Below, piece after piece: positions 58,796 through 64,000 of a stretch of DNA of 64,000 nucleotides. The stretch is from CAYGZL01 sp964354345 (GTDB taxonomy: Bacteria; Chloroflexota; Anaerolineae; Anaerolineales; UBA4823). The stretch spans positions 62,001 through 126,000 of the forward strand of contig CAYGZL010000170.1 in the NCBI GenBank assembly GCA_964354345.1, read 5' to 3'. The notes under the pieces were generated by a model. That model did not search any database. It was not told where the DNA came from and was given only the letters and a program-made list of their open reading frames with translations. The position numbers and the translations under genes were made by a program. Each line of letters starts with the position of its first letter. Positions within the stretch are counted from its first letter, which is position 1.

Positions 58796-59713
58796 ATGAC
58801 GATAAGAATGGCAGAGATGATTGAAATTTTATCCGTCCAGTTATTGGACCAACACCGCGGCCTGGCGACGAAGCTACAGCGCCTGGCACGCTCCCTGAGT
58901 CTCGAGTTCGGCTGGCATTATCTGCTGGATCTGATCTGGATCTTGCAGCAATTAAAACAGGTTGGTTTCCCGGATAATAGCTCCTCGCTATATATTATGG
59001 ATGCTGGGGCGGGAACGGGTGTCCTGCAGTGGTTTCTGGCTGAGTGCGGAGTACAGGTATTGAGCGTAGACCGCTCCGATCGAACCAACCTGCCGCTTCG
59101 CTTCCGAGCGCGGTACCATGCGCGCGGATTACGCAGCCAGGATTTGGGAGAGGTCAATCCATTAATCCGGCAACATCTCCAGCCGGCGAGTCTTCGTACA
59201 AAATTAGGATTGTTTAGTCGTGATCTGCTTGGTTTGTTAGAACCTAGGCGCGCTTCCGGCAGTGTTACGCTCTATCAACAGGATCTGAAAGCGTTGGTGG
59301 ATGTACCAGACAACACTTTGGACGCGGTGGTTGCAGTATCTGCCCTGGAACACAACCCACCTGAGGAACTACCAGTAGTGGTAGCAGAATTGTTGCGCGT
59401 ACTTAAGCCGGGAGGCGTGTTGCTGGCGACCCTGTGCGCCGCCCACGACCAGGATTGGTATCACCAGCCATCACAGGGCTGGTGCTATACTGAAGCCAGC
59501 CTGCGAAGCTTGTTTGACCTGACAGCTACAACTCCATCGAACTATGATCACTATGACGAGTTTTTCACAGCGCTAGTCCAAAACACTGAACTTCGGGATC
59601 ACCTGGCGGCTTTTTACAACAATTCGGGAGAGAACGGCATGCCCTGGGGAAAATGGGATCCGCAATATCAGCCTGTGGGTGTGTGTAAGTTAAAAAGTCA
59701 GTCAGGCCAGTAA
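58796..59713 (+). CDS. SAM-dependent class I methyltransferase
   Basis: A 305-residue protein: motif I YIMDAGAGTGVLQWFLAECGVQVLSVDRSD, post-motif LVDVPDNTLDAVVAVSALEHNPPEELPVV and ELLRVLKPGGVLLATL. The 150-residue gap between motif I and the acidic motif is longer than usual and includes helices not typical of Methyltransf_11. The gene lies 3 bases after the KpsS-like gene and 43 before the carrier protein, so it may belong to either module. Substrate unknown. Confidence 0.8.
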   Translation: MTIRMAEMIEILSVQLLDQHRGLATKLQRLARSLSLEFGWHYLLDLIWILQQLKQVGFPDNSSSLYIMDAGAGTGVLQWFLAECGVQVLSVDRSDRTNLPLRFRARYHARGLRSQDLGEVNPLIRQHLQPASLRTKLGLFSRDLLGLLEPRRASGSVTLYQQDLKALVDVPDNTLDAVVAVSALEHNPPEELPVVVAELLRVLKPGGVLLATLCAAHDQDWYHQPSQGWCYTEASLRSLFDLTATTPSNYDHYDEFFTALVQNTELRDHLAAFYNNSGENGMPWGKWDPQYQPVGVCKLKSQSGQ

Positions 59714-59756
59714 CCATCGATCCATCACATCATTTTGGATGACAGGAGTAGCAGTA

Positions 59757-60032
59757 ATGGAGAATTCCCCAACTGATCCAGGTGGCATTTTGCCGTTGGC
59801 TGATCGAATCCAGGTTGTACTGGCGGAAGCTTTGCGAATTCCACGCGATCAGGTTACGCCCAGCCTGGCATTGGGTGATCTGCCCCAGTGGGACTCGATG
59901 GGCCACATGGAGGTGATGATGTACCTGGAGCAGCATTTTGGTGTTGAGATTAATGCCGACACGATAGCTGGTTTGACCAGTGTACCAGCGATCTATGACC
60001 ATGTCGCTGCGATGTCTGCGCACTCAATTTGA
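59757..60032 (+). CDS. Stand-alone acyl/aminoacyl carrier protein
   Basis: A 91-residue phosphopantetheine-carrier protein. The attachment serine is Ser47 in LPQWDSMGHMEVMMYLEQHFG; flanking helices ADRIQVVLAEALRI and TVPAIYDHV-like segments fit the four-helix ACP fold. CAGGAG at 59743-59748 precedes the ATG at 59757, which is preferred over an ATG at 59739. It is not beside fatty-acid genes; the next gene is an amino acid:carrier-protein ligase homologue, so its cargo is probably an amino acid. Confidence 0.88.
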   Translation: MENSPTDPGGILPLADRIQVVLAEALRIPRDQVTPSLALGDLPQWDSMGHMEVMMYLEQHFGVEINADTIAGLTSVPAIYDHVAAMSAHSI

Positions 60033-60065
60033 TAGACAACGATTCCCGCAAACAGGATCTGTAAC

Positions 60066-61274
60066 ATGACGAAACAAGTTTCGGAGATCGAAATTATTCC
60101 TGACCCAATAATCCCTGACCACCTGGTAGGAGAAATTCAGTCCAAACTGGCCTATGTCGACCAGGCCATTCAGAAAGCGCATGTAGATCCAGCAGGTGAT
60201 CGCATCACCCTGGAATTGCGTTACTCTCCAACACCTGAGCAACTCTATGCCTTGCAAGAGAAGATCCAACGCGTCGTGACCACCATGGTGGGTTCCTCAT
60301 CGTCGGGAGCTATTAAGCCAAAATATCAAATTTTGGAAGATTATCTGGACCGCCCGGTGCCTTATACGGCTGATCCCATCCCGGAATTATTAACCCAAGG
60401 TCAACTTAATCAGGAAGCGCCAGGCATCTATACTCAAGGACCGCTATTGGCCAGGTTGGTGGAATATTTTGAGGATCGTTTCCTTGAGTTGGCCGATTCG
60501 TTCGGCGCAGTACCTTACCGTTTTCCGACCCTGATCCCGGCGCGTTACATGGAAAGGGTCGGTTATTTCCGCGCTTTTCCCCATTCGCTCAGCTTTGTCT
60601 CCCATTTGCGTGAAGACCTGGAGGCGATTGATGATTTTGCCCAACACGCAGGTTGTACAGGCGAGGATCTCAACACGCCCTCAGGATCATTCGCTCAGGT
60701 TCAGACGCTCCTTTCTCCGGCGGTCTGTTATCATCTGTACTTTGCATTGGCTGACCGCCCATTACCAGGTGGGCGTTTAGTTGCCACTGCAGTGGGTAAC
60801 TGCTTCCGTTATGAATCGATCAATTTGACCTCCCTCGAGCGTCTGTGGAATTTCACTATGCGTGAAGTCATCTTTGTAGGCGCTAAAGAATTCGTATTGG
60901 AAAATCGCGAAGTTGCCCGCCAGCGCATGCGCCGGGTCTTTGAGGAATTTGGTCTGGCTTATCGCGTTGAAAGTGCCAATGATCCCTTCTTTATTGGCGA
61001 GTTTCGTAAGCAGGTGGCCTTTCAGAGTGCTTTCCAACTAAAATATGAGATTCGAGCGCGCCTGCCATACAAAGCTTCGACGCTGGCGGTCGGATCGTAC
61101 AATTACCACCAGGACTTTTTCGGCCGGCATCTACATATAACACTACCCGATGGTTCGCCAGCGCATACTGGATGCGTGGCATTTGGTCTGGAACGCATGG
61201 CTCTGGCTTTCCTGGCGCAGTTCGGTCTGGATTCTACTTGTTGGCCCGCTGAGGTCAGGGCTGTTGTACGCTGA
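60066..61274 (+). CDS. Amino acid:[carrier protein] ligase-like class II aminoacyl-tRNA synthetase homologue
   Basis: A 402-residue protein with a SerRS-like catalytic core and no tRNA-binding coiled-coil arm. Motif 2 is NCFRYESINLTSLERLWNFTMREVIFVG (245-272) and motif 3 is HTGCVAFGLERMALAFLAQFG (367-387). Cys221, Glu267 and Cys370 match the Cys/Glu/Cys zinc set of the Bradyrhizobium aa:CP ligases, which activate glycine or alanine and load it on carrier proteins rather than tRNA. Residues 1-100 form an extra N-terminal region compared with those short proteins. It is 33 bases downstream of the carrier gene. Amino acid choice cannot be read by eye. Confidence 0.87.
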   Translation: MTKQVSEIEIIPDPIIPDHLVGEIQSKLAYVDQAIQKAHVDPAGDRITLELRYSPTPEQLYALQEKIQRVVTTMVGSSSSGAIKPKYQILEDYLDRPVPYTADPIPELLTQGQLNQEAPGIYTQGPLLARLVEYFEDRFLELADSFGAVPYRFPTLIPARYMERVGYFRAFPHSLSFVSHLREDLEAIDDFAQHAGCTGEDLNTPSGSFAQVQTLLSPAVCYHLYFALADRPLPGGRLVATAVGNCFRYESINLTSLERLWNFTMREVIFVGAKEFVLENREVARQRMRRVFEEFGLAYRVESANDPFFIGEFRKQVAFQSAFQLKYEIRARLPYKASTLAVGSYNYHQDFFGRHLHITLPDGSPAHTGCVAFGLERMALAFLAQFGLDSTCWPAEVRAVVR

Positions 61275-61323
61275 TTGTAGAGCTTAATACTGATAGGTTG
61301 CTGGTCAACCAGGAGGTTTCTTC

Positions 61324-61866
61324 ATGAGTGATCCAGATCTACCGCAGGTTGGAGGTTCTGAGCAGGAAAAACAGGCTTTGCAGCCGGTAGTTACCTATCG
61401 GCTGGCCGCCGAGGCGGATTTTCCGATAATTAAAGAAATGTATATGCTCTTGAATGAGCATTTCTATCGCCTGGGGTATCGCCTGCCGCATCCAGAAAAT
61501 ATTGGCGATGTTTACCTTGACTCTTTCCGGCGCACCTTAGGCAAGTTCAGCAACGCCTATGTAGCCGAAGTAGAGGACCGGGTGGTCGGTTATATCTTAT
61601 GCCGGATCAAGCGTGTACCTCAGACGATGGGTGGCGTGTTGGTGGGTGAGTTGAGCGATGAGTGGATCGATCCTGGCGTACGCCGTTTAAAAATTGGCGA
61701 TAAGCTCTGTCGGATTGCCTTAGTGTGGTTGCACGAACAAAATGTTCATTCGGTGGAAATTCAGGTGCTGGAAAGCAACGAGGCCAGTTGGCGAATGCTC
61801 TCTCAAATGGGTTTTAAACTCGAATTCCGCGTCGGCCGGTTAGTGTGGGATGAGTACGTTGACTGA
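61324..61866 (+). CDS. GNAT-family N-acyltransferase
   Basis: A 180-residue GNAT: VTYRLAAEADFPIIKEMYMLL, AYVAEVEDRVVGYILCRI and the CoA motif DPGVRRLKIGDKLCRIALVWL (R/Q-x-x-G-x-G/A-like). It ends EASWRMLSQMGFKLEFRVGRLVWD. A ribosome site AGGAGG lies at 61309-61314. The stop overlaps the AAC(3) start (TGATG). In this setting it could acylate an amino sugar or take an aminoacyl group from the carrier protein. Confidence 0.83.
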   Translation: MSDPDLPQVGGSEQEKQALQPVVTYRLAAEADFPIIKEMYMLLNEHFYRLGYRLPHPENIGDVYLDSFRRTLGKFSNAYVAEVEDRVVGYILCRIKRVPQTMGGVLVGELSDEWIDPGVRRLKIGDKLCRIALVWLHEQNVHSVEIQVLESNEASWRMLSQMGFKLEFRVGRLVWDEYVD

Positions 61867-62663
61867 TGCTTAGAGTTACCTGCGATCAGGTGGTTGCCGC
61901 GTTACAAGCGGTTGGCGTCTGCTCAGGAGATGGTTTACTGATCCATTCAGCGATCCAATACCTGGGGCGTCCAGTGGAGGGATTGGAGACCTATTGGGCG
62001 GCCTTTTGGCAGGTTCTGGGGGAAGACGGTACGCTGGCGACGCCGGCATTCAACTTCGCGTTTGCGCGTGGTGAACCCTATGATCCCCAAACAACACCGT
62101 CGGTAGGAATGAGTGTTTTTTCCGAGTATGTGCGCCAGCGCCCAGAAGCCCGGCGGACATCTCACCCGATGCAATCGCTGGCTGTGGTCGGTAGGTATGC
62201 GGTTGACCTGGCTTCTCGGGATACACCCTCGGCTTTCGATCCCGGTTCACCGTTCGAGCGCATGGTTCAATTAGGATTTAAGGTGCTCTTATTGGGTGCG
62301 GATATCGACGCAGTTTCCATGATTCACTATTCTGAGCAGCGTCTGCAAGTGCCTTATCGCTATTGGAAGGAATTTACTGGTCAGGTCAGGACAGGTGGAG
62401 AGTGGCAAGAGCGGACATACCGTATGTATGTTCGGGATATGGCAATGGACGTCCATCTGACACTTCACCCTGTAATGGAGACAATGCGCCAGCGTCTGCA
62501 ATGGCAGGAAACGACATTGAATTATGGAAAGATTGCATCATTCCACCTGATGGATTTTGTAACCGTGTTGGAGGAATTTCTTTGCGCTGATCCCTGGTCA
62601 TTGACCTTGAACCGGGAAGAGGCGATAAGCCGTAAATACTATTCTGCTGGGTATTCCAAATGA
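61866..62663 (+). CDS. AAC(3)-family aminoglycoside N-acetyltransferase-like protein
   Basis: A 265-residue protein of the antibiotic_NAT fold: GDGLLIHSAIQYLG, DGTLATPAFNFAFARGEPYDP and RRTSHPMQSLAVVGRYA, the hallmark HP-x-x-S segment, then GADIDAVSMIHYSE. Clinical members acetylate aminoglycosides, but many chromosomal members sit in surface-sugar loci and acylate amino sugars. Next to a carrier protein and its ligase, the natural idea is transfer of an aminoacyl group. Coupled on both sides by overlapping start and stop codons. Confidence 0.85.
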   Translation: MLRVTCDQVVAALQAVGVCSGDGLLIHSAIQYLGRPVEGLETYWAAFWQVLGEDGTLATPAFNFAFARGEPYDPQTTPSVGMSVFSEYVRQRPEARRTSHPMQSLAVVGRYAVDLASRDTPSAFDPGSPFERMVQLGFKVLLLGADIDAVSMIHYSEQRLQVPYRYWKEFTGQVRTGGEWQERTYRMYVRDMAMDVHLTLHPVMETMRQRLQWQETTLNYGKIASFHLMDFVTVLEEFLCADPWSLTLNREEAISRKYYSAGYSK

Positions 62664-64000
62664 CTTCTGCCATCGACTTGATTAATGAACTTTGGTTTCT
62701 AAAGCGGGATCTCGTTTCGGATGGTTACGACCAGGCTCTATTTCGCCTGGCTGATGAAATTATTGGTATGACCATTCATTCCTATCCGAGCGGCGAAGGC
62801 TGTTGGACCTGGCGCATACCAGAGAAATGGACTTGCCAGGAAGCGTACCTGGAAACATTGGATGGAAAGCGCATCCTGGATTATGCGGATCACCCTTTGC
62901 ATGTTGTTTCATATTCTCAGCCGTTCAATGGCAATATCAGCCGGGAGGAATTGTTCAAGCATTTGTATGTTCACCCGCACCTGCCAGATGCAATCCCTTT
63001 TGTGTTCAAGTATTATGACCGCACCTGGGGTTTATGCCTGTCCCAAACCGTACGCGATACCTTGATGGATGAAACTTATCGGGTTGTCATTCGTTCAACT
63101 TTTGAACCCGGGTTTCTGAAGGTGGGAGAGGTTATTATTCCAGGCGAAAGCGAGGAGACATTTGTCCTGGTTGCTCATCTGTGCCATCCGGCGATGGCGA
63201 ATGATGATTTAACTGGCGTTGTTGTCGGTCTTGAGGTCGCCCGAGCTCTTTTAACGGAACGTCAGTATCCCAGTCGAACAGGAAGCCCACTGCATTACAC
63301 TTACCGGCTATTGATCTTGCCTGAGACCATTGGTTCGGTTGCTTATCTGAGCCATAACGAGCATCTGATACCTCGCATGGGTGGCGGTCTGTTTCTGGAG
63401 ATGTTGGGCAACGACTCTGTCCACGCCTTACAGGGTTCTTTTCAGCCTCAAAGCCAGGCTGACCGTTGCCTGGCCAGCGCGTTGCGTGGGTTAGACCCAC
63501 ATGCTTATCACGCGCCCTATCGGACGGTAATCAACAACGACGAGCGCCAGTTCAACGCGCCCGGTGTGCGTGTTCCCATGCTTTCCCTATCCAGAGTTGA
63601 GCCAGCTGGCTCAACCACTCGACCTTACCGTGAATACCATTCCAGCCTGGACACCCCCGCCATTGTGACCACCGAGCGCCTGCAGGCTTCAATCCAACTT
63701 GTCCTTAGCATGATCCAGGCCTGGGAACACAATCAGTACGTGGTCAACCAATTCAAAGGCGAAATCTTTTGTTCGGGATATGGCATTTGGATTGATTACC
63801 GGTTGAATCCGGAAGGGCACCGGCGCTTATTTGAAATTATGGAGCGCTGTGATGGTGAGCATACCGTCGCCGATATTGCGATTAATCTGAATCTTTCCTT
63901 TCAATCCGTCTGGGAAGTAATTTCTCTCCTGAAGGAAAAAGACTTGGTTCGATTCAGCCGCACACCACAGCCGACTGCGCCTTCCCCAAATAATTCACCG
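62660..64000 (+). CDS. DUF4910/DUF2172-type aminopeptidase-like protein (partial, runs off window end)
   Basis: The first 447 residues of a protein with a co-catalytic zinc-peptidase-like core: VLVAHLCHPAMANDDLTGVVVGLEVARAL (His173/His176 and Asp182/183 region), RLLILPETIGSVAYL and the later NNDERQFNAPGVRVPMLSL and YHSSLDTP. Residues about 375-435 look like a winged helix (GHRRLFEIMERCDGEHTVADIAINLNLS). Such proteins are frequent in polysaccharide loci, but their role is not established to my knowledge. The ATG overlaps the AAC(3) stop (ATGA). The C-terminal TPQPTAPSPNNSP looks like a linker, so the stop may be close. Confidence 0.82.
   Translation, partial: MTSAIDLINELWFLKRDLVSDGYDQALFRLADEIIGMTIHSYPSGEGCWTWRIPEKWTCQEAYLETLDGKRILDYADHPLHVVSYSQPFNGNISREELFKHLYVHPHLPDAIPFVFKYYDRTWGLCLSQTVRDTLMDETYRVVIRSTFEPGFLKVGEVIIPGESEETFVLVAHLCHPAMANDDLTGVVVGLEVARALLTERQYPSRTGSPLHYTYRLLILPETIGSVAYLSHNEHLIPRMGGGLFLEMLGNDSVHALQGSFQPQSQADRCLASALRGLDPHAYHAPYRTVINNDERQFNAPGVRVPMLSLSRVEPAGSTTRPYREYHSSLDTPAIVTTERLQASIQLVLSMIQAWEHNQYVVNQFKGEIFCSGYGIWIDYRLNPEGHRRLFEIMERCDGEHTVADIAINLNLSFQSVWEVISLLKEKDLVRFSRTPQPTAPSPNNSP

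Noticed and set aside
60066..61274. Ordinary seryl-tRNA synthetase
   Set aside because: It lacks the long N-terminal coiled-coil tRNA-binding arm, has the Cys/Glu/Cys set typical of carrier-protein ligases, and is adjacent to a carrier protein gene.
61866..62663. Aminoglycoside resistance gene
   Set aside because: The AAC(3) fold is present, but the overlapping-codon operon with carrier protein, ligase and glycan genes points to sugar acylation rather than drug resistance.
1..64000. tRNA or rRNA genes
   Set aside because: All gaps between genes are below about 120 bases and none shows a cloverleaf-like CCA-type end or rRNA sequence.

Overview
The window is about 64 kb of gene-dense bacterial DNA at mid GC, with no gap above about 120 bases and no rRNA, tRNA, transposase, integrase or CRISPR array that I could recognise. 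The housekeeping proteins, the lack of recognisable outer-membrane glycan genes and the abundance of very short dispersed repeats suggest a Chloroflexota (Anaerolineae-like) genome. That assignment is inference by recognition, not a search result.

Region 1 (1-8653) is housekeeping. A minus-strand run carries holB (delta prime clamp loader subunit), a metallo-beta-lactamase-like protein with a degraded metal site, an asparaginase II family protein and an endonuclease III-type gene cut by the window start. Divergent promoters near 3500-3585 separate it from a plus-strand run: a UvrD/PcrA helicase, tsaE-tsaB-rimI and a 4Fe-4S uracil-DNA glycosylase.

Region 2 (8695-30 kb) opens a very large surface-glycan locus, entirely on the plus strand. 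It holds a UDP-sugar dehydrogenase and epimerase, a Wzx-type flippase, GT4 and GT2 glycosyltransferases, several large multi-pass membrane proteins, an EPS-type MarR regulator, a GDP-fucose-synthase-like epimerase, a Wzm/Wzt ABC exporter with a carbohydrate-binding tail, and a capsule-synthesis (KpsS-like) glycosyltransferase.

Region 3 (29-57 kb) is rich in nonulosonic acid (sialic, legionaminic or pseudaminic acid-like) genes. There is a PseB-like dehydratase, a reductase, three different NeuB-type synthases (one with SAF, one without SAF, one fused to a xylose-isomerase-like TIM barrel) and three CMP-sugar-type cytidylyltransferases (SpsF-like, NeuA fused to a KdsC-like HAD phosphatase, and plain NeuA). 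Three KpsS-like GT-B proteins complete a suggestive 3:3:3 set. No DegT-type aminotransferase was seen. A PAPS-forming Sat-CysC fusion and a sulfotransferase in the same region imply that the glycan is sulfated. A lipoprotein of GH3 fold with altered catalytic residues and a GerMN-like secreted protein are also embedded here.

Region 4 (58.8-64 kb) is the most unusual part. A methyltransferase is followed by a tight run of a stand-alone carrier protein, a truncated class II aminoacyl-tRNA-synthetase homologue of the amino acid:[carrier protein] ligase type, a GNAT, an AAC(3)-family N-acyltransferase and a DUF4910/DUF2172-type aminopeptidase-like protein (cut by the window end). I propose that this run loads an amino acid on a carrier protein and transfers it to an amino sugar of the glycan.

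Across regions 1-4, several families of very short palindromic or low-complexity repeats lie in leaders and, strikingly, in frame inside coding sequences, often read in a fixed frame (R-N/D-S-S; K-N-T or K-E-H). They look like miniature in-frame palindromic insertions and are the main structure not explained by the gene list.
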